64,000 nt of DNA from Enoplolaimus lenunculus (Eukaryota > Nematoda > Enoplea > Enoplida > Thoracostomopsidae): positions 124,001 through 188,000 of the forward strand of contig JASANG010003005.1 in the NCBI GenBank assembly GCA_030248215.1, written 5' to 3'. The translations under genes and the position numbers were made by a program. The notes beneath the pieces are model-generated. The model saw nothing but the letters and a program-made list of their open reading frames with translations. It had not been told where the DNA came from and did no database searches. Each line of letters opens with the position of its first letter. Position 1 is the stretch's first letter. Shown here piece by piece: positions 10,525 to 20,056 of the stretch.

Positions 10525-10618
10525 GATTTAAGAATACCAGTTTTAGTGTCAGTACACATCATTATAGGCAAAGGCCCAATGTCAACACTAGAGACACGCT
10601 TACTGAACCTGATTTTAA

Positions 10619-10880
10619 CCCCTTCTCACATTGAGTTGCCTGTAGGCAACTCAGCGCAGTGTATATACGTTGAATAGTATATATCGCACCGTGTTTAACA
10701 ATTGCAACACGTATACATAGTACTAAATCACCACAAGACGTGAGAGCGCCTCGGGCTCGAGCGTCAAGCTCCTATTGCTGAGTGGTGATGCTATACGCCT
10801 CCAACTCCAGCCAATGGAGTTCGAATCCTAGTATAAATGTAGGTCTCATTGAAAATAGAAAATATTCATGTGATAAAGGG
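10619..10880 (+). mobile_element. TTAA-target MITE with tRNA-like interior (family T, copy 2)
   Basis: TTAA is present on both sides (10615-10618 and 10881-10884). The ends are CCCCTTCTCACATTGAG and GTGATAAAGGG. The A box TTGCTGAGTGGTG and B box GGAGTTCGAATCC lie near 10788-10830. It is the first of three neighbouring copies separated by the same 27-bp spacer. Confidence 0.75.
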
Positions 10881-10912
10881 TTAAGCGAAAAATTTTCAGT
10901 TTACTATCTATA

Positions 10913-11053
10913 ACCCATTCTCCCATTGAGTTGCCCATAGGCAACTCAAGCTGAGTGGTGATGGTATACGCCTCCCGTTCCAGTCACTGGAGTTCGAATC
11001 CTAGCATAAAAGTATGTCTCATGGGAAATAGAAAATATTCATGTGAGAAAGGG
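10913..11053 (+). mobile_element. TTAA-target MITE (family T, copy 3, internally deleted)
   Basis: Left end CCCATTCTCCCATTGAG; right end GTGAGAAAGGG followed by TTAA. The middle (the part with the pol III-like leader and the GAGCGTCAAGCTCC hairpin) is deleted, but the tRNA-like A and B boxes are kept. Confidence 0.7.
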
Positions 11054-11086
11054 TTAAGCGAAAAATTTTCAGTTTACTATCTATAA

Positions 11087-11349
11087 CCCCTTCTCACATT
11101 GAATTGCCTGTAGGCAACTCAGCGCAGTGTATATACGTTGAATAGTATATATCGCACCGTGTTTAACAATTGCAACTCGTATACATAATACTAAATCACC
11201 ACAAGACGTGAGAGCCCCATCGGGCTCGAGCGTCAAGCTCCTATAGCTGAGTGGTGATAGTATACGCCTCCCACTCCAGTCACTGAAGTTCGAATGCTAG
11301 CATAAAAGTAGGTGTCAGGGGAAATAGAAAATTTTCATGTGAGAAACGG
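11087..11349 (+). mobile_element. TTAA-target MITE with tRNA-like interior (family T, copy 4)
   Basis: It is full length, with left end CCCCTTCTCACATTGAA and right end GTGAGAAACGG followed by TTAA. The spacer between copies 2-3 and copies 3-4 is the same (GCGAAAAATTTTCAGTTTAC...), so this is a tandem array made by duplication. Confidence 0.75.
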
Positions 11350-11416
11350 TTAAACCTGCCTATGCCGAAAAGCTTCTCAGATTCCAAGTCAACACAATCC
11401 TCCGTATTCTAATGAG

Positions 11417-11591
11417 GGCCAATGTATAGAACAGGGCCGGAATAGTAGTATATGTAAGCATATTCCTGCCTAAGCGTATGGATGAGCCTGTTTCTAAGCT
11501 TAAGCCTAAGCAAAAAAATTAGTCTAAAGCTTTAAACTGACTCTATTATAGCCCCTCCGGAAACCATCCGGCCCTGTTCTATACATGGGCC
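11417..11591 (+). mobile_element. TelB telomere-repeat MITE, copy 4
   Basis: The ends are GGCCAATGTATAGAACAGGG and the inverted CCTGTTCTATACATGGGCC. Target duplications are CTAATGAG and CTAATCAG (7 of 8). The telomere core is short here. Its right end lies only 79 bp before the ATG of the membrane-protein gene at 11671, so it is in the promoter or 5' untranslated region of that gene. Confidence 0.85.
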
Positions 11592-11670
11592 CTAATCAGC
11601 GTCACTTTGTAAGTATTTAAATACACGAACCTCATTTTAAATATTAAAAATATTTAAAAATCTATATATA

Positions 11671-12825
11671 ATGTCCGCAACAGAATTATTATTGCCCCAA
11701 CGTAGTTATTGCACAAATACCTCAACTACTGGTCGGGATAGCGACGAACTACCACAATCAACAACGACACCAAAACAGCCGGTTGAATTCAATGAAGATT
11801 CCGCTAAATACTATTGTTGTTGTTTTCATGCAAAAAAAGCAACTGCAATTTTGTTAGTCTTAGACGGATTATTAACAACTGCGTTAATAATGCAAGTTGT
11901 CGGTCAGTTCGTTAAATCTGGCGGTGATTTAGATGGGCATATGCCAAATACGACTGTTTATCAGTTGACTGCATTAATTTGTGTACTGGTCACTGTTGTT
12001 TTAGGATCAATAGGGATTTATGCAAATAGCGGTCAACTTCTTGCACCGTATGCGTTATTTCGTGCACTTCTGGTTGTTGGTTTTGCAGTATGGGTAGGTT
12101 TGCTAATCAACGCCCTTGTAACAAACAAACCCTCTGGGTGGATGGTAGGATTAATTAGTCAACTAAGCGGCAGACAATTTGAGACACAAATTGAAAGTGG
12201 TCGTGACGGTCCAAATGGTCACTATGCCGCTACTAAGAACACTATCGTTGAGGTCGGATATACCGACCCAAAAACTGGTCCGGACAGTTCTACCCTGGAA
12301 TCAATTCAACTTACTGACAGATACGGAAAAAATTTTGAATATCCGGCAGCATTTAATGTTATTCTATGGTCGCTGTTAGTAAGCGCATGCTTGGGATGCA
12401 GTCTGTGCACATGGATATTCGGCACTGTGTGTGTATGTGTGCGATTTGTGTACGATAAATCGCAAGCAAGGCGTACGCTAAGATTGCTAAAACTGTCCAG
12501 ATTACGACGCCAAAGTGAATCATTTTCAGCAATGACCAGGCGGACGAACAGACGCAAATTTGTCCATTTACGAAAACAACAAACACAACAACAAACGAAC
12601 AGTCACTGTAACACCGAAACACGGCGTAAAAAATCGTCCAAGTCTACCGCAACCAATTTCAAATTAGACAATGCTGGTGGCCAAATTTCTACCCCTGATT
12701 TATCGATAGGAAATGAACTCATTCAACCGGAACATCCGGACTACAACGAGTTGTCACATCCGCTCCAGTGTCGTATTGTTATTAATGGCGCGTCTGATGA
12801 GCAATTGCACGCTATTAATGTTTAG
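11671..12825 (+). CDS. Four-pass membrane protein, LAPTM-like, single exon
   Basis: This is a 384-residue open frame with no intron. An N-terminal Ser/Thr-rich segment is followed by a Cys cluster (YYCCCFHAKKAT, about residues 47-58). Four hydrophobic helices follow at about 57-79, 97-117, 126-149 and 227-259; the loop between helices 3 and 4 is long and hydrophilic. The tail (from 262) is Arg/Lys/Gln-rich and probably cytoplasmic. A CCCFH motif just before the first helix plus four helices recalls the LAPTM family of late endosomal/lysosomal proteins and related nematode tetraspan proteins. That match is by eye and the function is not established. The start is the first ATG after the TelB element at 11417-11591, preceded by an AT-rich leader. 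Confidence 0.75.
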   Translation: MSATELLLPQRSYCTNTSTTGRDSDELPQSTTTPKQPVEFNEDSAKYYCCCFHAKKATAILLVLDGLLTTALIMQVVGQFVKSGGDLDGHMPNTTVYQLTALICVLVTVVLGSIGIYANSGQLLAPYALFRALLVVGFAVWVGLLINALVTNKPSGWMVGLISQLSGRQFETQIESGRDGPNGHYAATKNTIVEVGYTDPKTGPDSSTLESIQLTDRYGKNFEYPAAFNVILWSLLVSACLGCSLCTWIFGTVCVCVRFVYDKSQARRTLRLLKLSRLRRQSESFSAMTRRTNRRKFVHLRKQQTQQQTNSHCNTETRRKKSSKSTATNFKLDNAGGQISTPDLSIGNELIQPEHPDYNELSHPLQCRIVINGASDEQLHAINV

Positions 12826-13321
12826 CAGCGAAATATTTTTTTTGACATTTTAGTACAGAAGCGAAAATAGTCACGTTTGTGGATTTCAGTGTTCAAAATG
12901 TTTAGGCTACGCAGTCCCGGAAATGAAAAACTGGCTAAACCACAGAGTATAAAACCGTATATACAATAATGCTCACCGAAATTCACTAAGAAATCCTTTG
13001 TTATGGCAATTTTAAGTCCATGCTTGCATCACGAGAGTTTGAAGGTGATGTCAGCATAATGATATGATTGTTTTATCTCAAAGAAACATGCGTAATTTTA
13101 CTAAGTACTGAAATCTGTCAACAAAAGCAGTGATATAACTGCTTTAGGGGATAATTGTCTCGTATTATGGTTCATAGGTATTTGCAACTTTTTCACTTCA
13201 CAACGCTCCGTTCGCAATATGTAATTTTGCTTCGACAATAAAAAATGTGAAAAGATAATCGTATGATTAGTGGCAAATTTCAAATATGACACTCATTAAA
13301 CCTACAAGCAATATCATTTTC
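12826..13321. other. 3' flank of the membrane-protein gene, no further gene
   Basis: The presumed 3' untranslated region and intergenic DNA, with no recognised element. Confidence 0.35.
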
Positions 13322-13500
13322 GGCCAATATTACTTTAAGGGACGCAACAGCAAGCAAAGCCTATTCCTAAGCTTAAGCCACAGCCTAAGCGTTGCAAAAA
13401 TGTGTTCCTAAGCCTAAGCCTAAGCAAAAAAAATGAAATCTAGAATCTAAACCTACTTTTTTATAGACTCACCGGATACTGGACGCCCCTAAAAATAACT
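13322..13500 (+). mobile_element. TelA telomere-repeat MITE, copy 4 (short)
   Basis: Left end GGCCAATATTACTTTAAGGG, a reduced telomere core (two short CCTAAG tracts around GTTGCAAAAATGTGTT), then the arm. The right end decays after GGACGCCCCT, so its target duplication is not readable. Confidence 0.75.
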
Positions 13501-13664
13501 AAGGTGCAGTTACAAAGTCATGACTACACATTCTGGTTGGTTAATTCCGGTTTGTATGGTATTTTACAGGATAACGAATTCTACATAGCGAATTTTTAAA
13601 TTATAATTTGTTTGAAACATTCGCAAATTTACTTAAAATGTTTACTTGTACTCAGGAGGAAACT

Positions 13665-15889
13665 ATGACTGATACCGATGTATTGCTTGTATTAATTGTT
13701 GCAATTTTAGCTTTGTTAGTATGCCTATGCTTATTGCTAAGAAGACGAAGTAAATTTCAAAAAATGGGGGGTGCGGTTAGTATCCGGTTTAGGCATAGTT
13801 TAGAAATTAATTGGTCGGATAGCGGAAACACCTTAATTTTTCAATCACCGGTCAATGTAACGAACTGGGGAGCGGAACAGTATTATAAGAATATTCCTAA
13901 GCGTAACCTACACCTAAGCCTAAGCCTAAGCATAATAATCGGTATATTCCTGAGCCTAAGCCTAAGAGTGAGCCTAATCTAAGCGAAAATTTAGTCTAAA
14001 GCTTAAGCTGACTCTATTGCAGTCCCACAGAAAAACGTTCCGCCCCTGATCTTTACATGGGCCCAATCACCAACGACCATACAATTATCGTTGTTGGTTC
14101 TTTGTTTTGATCGAAAGTCTTGTTCGCTGTGAAAATTAGTATCAAATTTTATTATGTGGTATTAGCGAAATATGCGGTGGTTTCGTTAACGAAAATTGTA
14201 AGTTAAATGAATGGAATTTTGCCATAAATTCAACAATGGATAAGCGGGTACACATCAATTAAACATTCAGCAAAAAACAGCGAAACCGAAATCTGTTGAA
14301 CGAATAAATACTCAAGATTATTAACTGTTAAACCGACCCATGTTACTTGAAGGGGCGTCCAGGTTTGTGGTGGGTCTATAAAAGAGTGGGTTTAGATTCT
14401 AGATTACAGTTTTTGCTTAGGCTTAGGCTTAGGAATTCATTTTTGCAACGCTTAAGCTTCAGGCTTAGAATTAGGCTTAGGTTTAGGATTTCATTTTTGC
14501 AACGCTTGGGTTTAGGCTTAGGCTTAGGAATACGCTTAATCTACTGTTACACCCCTTAAAGAAACATTTGCCGAAAGAATGAATACTCAAGATTATTAAC
14601 TGTTGTGTTTAATACAAAATGTTAAGTTTATTAGAATGTTATTTTTTCAAAACTTTAGTTAATGACGAAAATTTAACAGCCCAAGATTTAGTTTTATCGC
14701 AATCTTCAAAGTTCGACAGCTGCACGCCCCATTGCATTTAAACTACATTACAAAAAAGGTTAGTCAAATTGATTATCTCCGAAATAGGCTCTACGGAAAA
14801 CAACGCAGTTTTGGCTCTGGCGGAGTCGAATTGAACTCAGATTGTGTAGTCGCGTACAGCCTATTTAGGATGAAGTCAATTTGACTCACCATTTTTTGCA
14901 GTTTATATACAAAAGTCAGTTGTAGTTTGTAAAATTTACTCACCGCTCGTTTGTCATGGATTAACATCTGTATTCTGGTTCGAAACGTTCGAAACGCAAT
15001 GAATCATTCCAAAAATTTGAATTAAAATTCCCAGTCAATAGGAGTCCGCATCCCTAATAAGAGTCCGCAAGTGGGTGGAGTCCCTAAACCATATTTAGGG
15101 TCCAAAAATATCAATTGTTCCTAATTGTAGTGCATAAACAACTCGGGGCCCAGGTAAAGTTGAGTTCGAAACTATGAAGCATACTTAAGTATTGAAAGCA
15201 CATATCTTTGCATTATCGCTCAAGCCTTTGAAACAAGATAAATAAACGTTTAATCCAGGCCGTAACCGAATAGCAGGGGACACAATCTGGAGAGGCCAAA
15301 TAAATATCAGTCCCCACTCTCATTCGGGTCACTACAGCATCATTGATTGAGGTATTTCTCCAACCAATTTGATGTGGTCTGATGGGTCAAAGTTGACATT
15401 GGTATAATAGGAATGGTTATATATGGTCCATAATGGCCATGCATCTGTTGGTAGATTTATTATTTTCTCACAAATGTTGGTCAAACAAATTAGCAAAAAA
15501 GTTCTAGTTTCAGTAATTTTGATAATTTAGCAATGCGCAGAAAATGTTGTTCACCTCGTGTCAGCAAAGACAACCACAGCTATAATCAAACGTTGCGTCG
15601 AACTGCTAGCAAAGATGCCGCTATTCAAGTAACTGAACCAGTAACGACTGTAGTTTCTCGGCAAACCGTAGAACAATCAACCCAGACATTGCCAATTGCG
15701 GTTAACACATCGTTCGAACAGTTTAAAGGTCGCGAAAAAGAAACGGTTATCGTTGAACGACGACGGAAATTCGTTCACGATATCGCCACACCGTATCATC
15801 CGGTAGTTACATCGTCTCCGAGTTCGCATAGCGTCGACGCATTACAAAAACAAAAACTGAAACGTTTGAAAATGACTAAAGAGATTTAA
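13665..15889 (+). CDS. Small single-pass membrane protein, two exons (13665-13749, 15531-15889)
   Basis: Exon 1 encodes a short N-terminus and one strong hydrophobic helix (VLLVLIVAILALLVCLCLLL) ending in Arg-Arg-Arg. A donor GTAAAT at 13750 and an acceptor ATAATTTAG at 15530 join the exons in frame, the split codon becoming Thr. Exon 2 is basic and hydrophilic, with MRRKCCSPRV at its start and a run of Gln/Thr/Val. The predicted product is about 147 residues: one helix with a basic cytoplasmic tail. An in-frame ATG at 13638 would add nine residues. The stop codon TAA overlaps a TTAA where a family T element is inserted (15891). The 1.78-kb intron carries TelC, TelA, family J and family S elements. 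No family is recognised, and the gene model is inference from splice sites and frame. Confidence 0.5.
13850..14063 (+). mobile_element. TelC telomere-repeat MITE, copy 3
   Basis: Target duplications CAATCACC on both sides (13842-13849 and 14064-14071) are identical at 8 of 8. The left end is GGTCAATGTAACGAACTGGG and the right end is GCCCCTGATCTTTACATGGGCC-type. It lies in the intron of the small membrane-protein gene. The perfect duplication argues for a relatively recent insertion. Confidence 0.88.
14335..14572 (-). mobile_element. TelA telomere-repeat MITE, copy 5
   Basis: This copy is reversed: GACCCATGTTACTTGAAGGG, the arm, then TTAGGC repeats separated by AATTCATTTTTGCAACGC, and the other end CCCCTTAAAGAAACATTTGCC-type. 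No 8-bp duplication is visible; instead a direct repeat of about 28 bp (AATACTCAAGATTATTAACT...) lies on both sides (about 14304-14331 and 14577-14604). Confidence 0.8.
14751..14901. mobile_element. TA-target fold-back MITE (family J, copy 2)
   Basis: This is a short palindromic copy with TTAGTCAAATTGATTATCTC at the left and ACTCACCATTTTTTGCAG at the right. It lies in the intron of the small membrane-protein gene. Confidence 0.6.
15043..15338 (-). mobile_element. TA-target MITE (family S, copy 2, one end lost)
   Basis: The GGAGTCCGCATCCCTAATAA and AGTCCCTAAACC words match the reverse complement of the element at 6873-7271, and the right end has CATTCGGGTCACTACAG. The other terminal repeat is not recognisable. 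Confidence 0.5.
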
Positions 15890-15890
15890 T

Positions 15891-16152
15891 CCTTTCACTC
15901 ATAGAGTATACTAAGAGCAACTAAATACAATAATGTACGAGCAATACACACACTGTGAGCAGTGTTTAACATTTATAACATATATGCACAGTGCAAAATC
16001 TCTACAAGACGTGAGAGCTTAATCAGGCTCGAGCGTCAAGCTCCTATAGCTCAGTAGTCATCGTACACGCCTCCCACACTTGAGACTGGGGATCGAATCT
16101 TACTTTGAAATTACATCTCATATGAAATTGAAAATATTTATGTGAGAAATGG
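15891..16152 (+). mobile_element. TTAA-target MITE with tRNA-like interior (family T, copy 5)
   Basis: TTAA on the left (15886-15889) is also the end of the stop codon of the small membrane-protein gene; TTAA on the right is at 16153-16156. It keeps CTATAGCTCAGTAGTCATCG and a B-box-like GGGGATCGAATCTTAC. It is more diverged than copies 1-4. Confidence 0.65.
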
Positions 16153-16483
16153 TTAACCCTTTTTTTCACATGAGTGATTTTATAATTTAATCTAAATGCA
16201 CACTTTCAAACTAGAATCCCATATTATCCAATCTGTATAGCAACTAACATCAGTTAGTAATATGTTTTCAAACTCTCACTAACTATTACTGTTGTTCAAC
16301 TCAAAATTGGTACAGGTGTAGATCAAATCATATATGCGAAATGTGCTGAATTTTAAGAAACAATGGACAAATATGTTTTTTGGCGCTGCCGACGATTTGG
16401 GACGGCAACGAATCAGTTATTTGGCCATAACTTGTCAAGCAGAGGTCTGACTGTAAAAAGTTTAACAGTTGAACTCAGCTCTA
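16153..16483. other. Gene-free stretch
   Basis: Nothing recognised. Confidence 0.3.
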
Positions 16484-16703
16484 CACTGTAAAAAGCGGTG
16501 AGACAAATTGACTCTCTGGGAAACAGGCTTTTCCTGACTACACAAACTAAGTCAAATTCGACTCTGCCAGAGTTGAATTCGACTCGCTGAGCGATTCAGT
16601 GAATCGAATTTGACTCTGGCCGAGTCGAATTTTGACTCAGTTTATGTAGTCAGGAGAAGCCTATTTCGGAGAGAGTCAATTTGACTCCCCATTTTTTGCA
16701 GTG
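16484..16703. mobile_element. TA-target fold-back MITE (family J, copy 3)
   Basis: The ends CACTGTAAAAAGCGGTGAG and ...CCATTTTTTGCAGTG are flanked by TA. The arms are palindromic and rich in GACTC/GAGTC. Confidence 0.75.
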
Positions 16704-16705
16704 TA

Positions 16706-17339
16706 CATTCTGCGTCGAATGGCATGTAATTTGTCCAACCTTTTAACAAAAATTTTTTGGGTCCCAAGAAAAAACCCTGCCGCACGGGATTTACGTTGTT
16801 TGTAACCGTGGCAAGGGGGTCATGGTTTGTCGCTCTTGATTCGACGTCAACTTTAAAATTAGGGCTGTCATATCGGGTCAACAGACATAACTCAGATGTC
16901 ATATGACACTACCTTACAAACCGCCCTCTCAGATGTTCAATCTGTATAAGTGTCGGTATGTCACGTGATACTGTCGGACATTTATGTGAATATCATAGGA
17001 TATTCTAAAATTTCAACGAATAATTATCATATGATATTCAGCAGGACATTGTAATCTGCGCGTGTTAAAGGACTAGAAAGTTGGACTACAGAGGCGCAGA
17101 TGTACTTTTAAATACCAAAAAAACGCCGGAAAATTTATTTCCGACAAAATCGTTCAGAACTACAGCGACATAATCCAAAAATTCAAATTCCAATTTCCAG
17201 CATATGATATTCAACAGAGCAATTTGGGTATGTTACCTCAAGTATGCAGACCTTTAAAAATATACCGTATGGTATTCGCAGTTCGTGAATATCATATGAT
17301 ATTGAAGAACAAATGGTGACCTATACGTCATAATAATAG
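16706..17339. other. Gene-free stretch with repeated ATATCATATGATAT words
   Basis: The palindromic word GAATATCATATGATATT or close variants occurs about four times in alternating orientation (near 16985, 17025, 17200 and 17285). This could be a decayed inverted-repeat element, but clear ends were not found. Confidence 0.35.
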
Positions 17340-17562
17340 CACACTGTAAAAAATGGTGAGTCAAATTGTACTCTCTCGGAAATAGGCTTTTCATGACTAC
17401 ACAAACTGAGTCAAATTAGACCCCGCCAGAGTCAAGTTCGATTCACTGAATCGCTCAGTGAGTCCAATTTGACTCTGGCGGAGTCAAATTTGACTCAGTT
17501 TGTGTAGTCAGCAAAAGCCTATTTCTAAGACAGTCAATTTGACTCCCCATTTTTTTACAGTG
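17340..17562. mobile_element. TA-target fold-back MITE (family J, copy 4)
   Basis: The ends CACTGTAAAAAATGGTGAGT and ...CCATTTTTTTACAGTG are an excellent inverted pair with palindromic arms. Flanking TA is not obvious for this copy. Confidence 0.7.
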
Positions 17563-18372
17563 CCGACGAATGCGACTTACCCAGTAGTCTAATACGGACA
17601 AAATATGTCTCACGCTGCCCCTGATATAACGTTAATCTCGCATGGGACGGAACCTCATAAGATTCAAAATTTTACAAAAATTCAAATTTGGTCGAGCAGT
17701 GAAATACCAATTGCGGTAATGAAAAACTCAAATATGCTGCAATTTTCACAATACATAACTTTGGGCAACCCTGCAGTCAGGTAAGTTTTTCACAAGGGTA
17801 AGTTTGAAACCCATTGATTACAGTATGAAAATGCCATAAAAAATGCAACCGTAAACTCTGCTTAGTTAAATTTGCGAGGAGCGCAAATATTTTCAACATT
17901 TTTTCTGAAAAATAACCGAAACTTAATACAAACTAAAAAATTTTCGTCGGCTCGGTCCAATTTTTGGGGCACACGTCCCATCACTCACCTTTAGTTTACC
18001 GTCACTAGTTTACAGAAATACCGGAATTTCAGTTATATACATATTTTTACTTATATGCTGAATATTATGAAATGAAAATATCGAAATTAATTTGTTGTCT
18101 TACAAAGTTTAAGTGCATCTGCTATTTGTTCTTGAAGTTTTTCGAAATTGCAGCGTATATACATATACACATGCCTAAATTTATTTTCGGAAAATAAAGC
18201 ATCGTTGAGACCTTTTTACACAACACTGCCCGTTTCCCTTATTTTTGATATTCTTTAACACCCTATTATTAACTAATAATTGTGAATTTGTCTCTGATAA
18301 GACGTACATCAATAGCGCTGTAAATACGGAGATGTGTTTACCGAGGCTGCCTTACGATTTAGTATTAATATG
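17563..18372. other. Gene-free stretch
   Basis: AT-rich. No supported gene or element. Confidence 0.35.
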
Positions 18373-19290
18373 CAGGGTGCAGACGGATAGTAAAAACGAA
18401 AACGCGAACGGAAAACGGATATGGAATAAAAGATTCAAAAATGTTTTTTCTGCCAACACAATTAAGACGTGCATAAATTTACCGGTATTCCAAAGATTTA
18501 AATGATGGACTATGCATTGAAATTTTTTAAGATTTTGGATTAATTTCGTAAATTCCGTTTGTATTTTAAACAATTGCAGCATATCTGTAACAAAAATTCG
18601 ATATATACGTGGTGGGTCTCGAATCCACGTATTAAACCACTGAGCTGCGCAGCCATTCAAACTTTTCGCCACAACCTACGCATACCGTATATAAGCCGTG
18701 AAACCGTGTGAGCGGAAGAGCGTCTTTCATATTTCCCAACAGATTCTGCAAAGTAGTTTAAAGTTAAGCAGTACGATGTAAATCCCTTCACACAAATGTT
18801 CAGCGATTGCGGAACTACTATAATGGTCCTTTCTAATGTTTTGCTCTTCCTAATCTAAATTTTGACTAAAGTTTCGCTGGAATTTCGAATTCGGTCGTTT
18901 TATACCAGGGAACAACCGGATATATTTGTTTTCGTTTCCGGAAAAATCAATGTCCATTTCCGTTCCAGTTTTCGTAAGAAACATAGAGATTCCAGAAATT
19001 CGGTTTGTTTTTACGCTCAACGTTTGCATTTTTTATTAAATACAGATATCATGCAAGATGAGATGAAATAAAAATTAAGGAATTCATCCAAAATCTTAAA
19101 AATTTCGGGCGTCCGCCATTTTTCTTTCAAATTTTTGAAAGCCGGGTAAATATTTGCACACCTCAATTCTATTGGCAGAAAATTGAAACATCTTTGAAAG
19201 TTTGTACTTCAATATCCGTTTTCTGTTTCCGTTATTTTGATCACAATCCGTTTCTGCTTACGTTATTTTTTCTATCCGTTTACACTCTGG
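18373..19290. mobile_element. hAT-like element (CGGATA family Q, copy 1)
   Basis: The left end CAGGGTGCAGACGGATAG and right end CTATCCGTTTACACTCTG form an inverted pair about 920 bp apart. Subterminal words such as TCCGTTTTCTGTTTCCGTTA repeat near the right end. It shares internal sequence with 5114-5452. No transposase frame is seen; a tRNA-like fragment lies inside. Confidence 0.6.
18607..18655 (-). repeat. tRNA-like fragment (possible SINE head)
   Basis: Read on the minus strand, it has an A-box-like GCGCAGCTCAGTGGTTT and a B-box-like GGATTCGAGACCC, closer together than in a true tRNA. It is probably a degenerate tRNA-derived repeat, not a gene. Confidence 0.35.
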
Positions 19291-20056
19291 TATTTACTAT
19301 AAAAGTACAACAAAAAGAGCACTAAATAACGTCACAATATTGTGACAGATATTTACTGAACATATATTGCCTGAACAATTTTTAAACTACATTGCTAGTC
19401 CAGAGGAAATTCTCGAAAAAGTAAATTAGTGAAAAGTGTTATAAGTATTTATTAAAAATAGACAGTTGTGTTTGTTTGTGGTTTCTGACCACTAATTAAT
19501 TGACTTTGTTTTGTGTTTTTCTATAATAAATTTGTCTTTGCTTCTCTTGTTCCATAGTTTGTATTTGTGATTTATATATTGTCTTCGTATACGAATTGCC
19601 TTGCTTTTATAACAAAACAGGTATACCAGCATACCTAAAAAGTCGAATTCTCCCCTTTGGTGATTTATGCTCTTTCGAATGTATGTTGTTTTGAAATTTG
19701 TTAGCTTTACAATAACTTTCTTAGTAGAAACACTTTGTTTTGATTGCAGAAAGACGAGTAAGGAAGCATGTGAGATATGCTCGTCCTGGGTCTATGCAAT
19801 ATATGCAATGAACATTGTAAAGCATATGGGCTACGCAGTGAGCGCAATGGTAAATTGCTCGCTATGAACGCGGTATCCAGTCAAAATATGGTGGGCGGTC
19901 AATGGACGACCTTGTTGAAAATTGGGGCACTTAAGCATGTATGAGACATGCTTTACCTGGTGCATATGCAATATAAGAAATGCAAATTGGATAATATGCT
20001 TGTCGGCAGCAAACGGTAGACATATATAGTAGACGATAAAAGTAGTTGGAGAAGCA
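19291..20056. other. Gene-free stretch
   Basis: No supported gene. Short open frames here have no recognisable domain. Confidence 0.35.
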
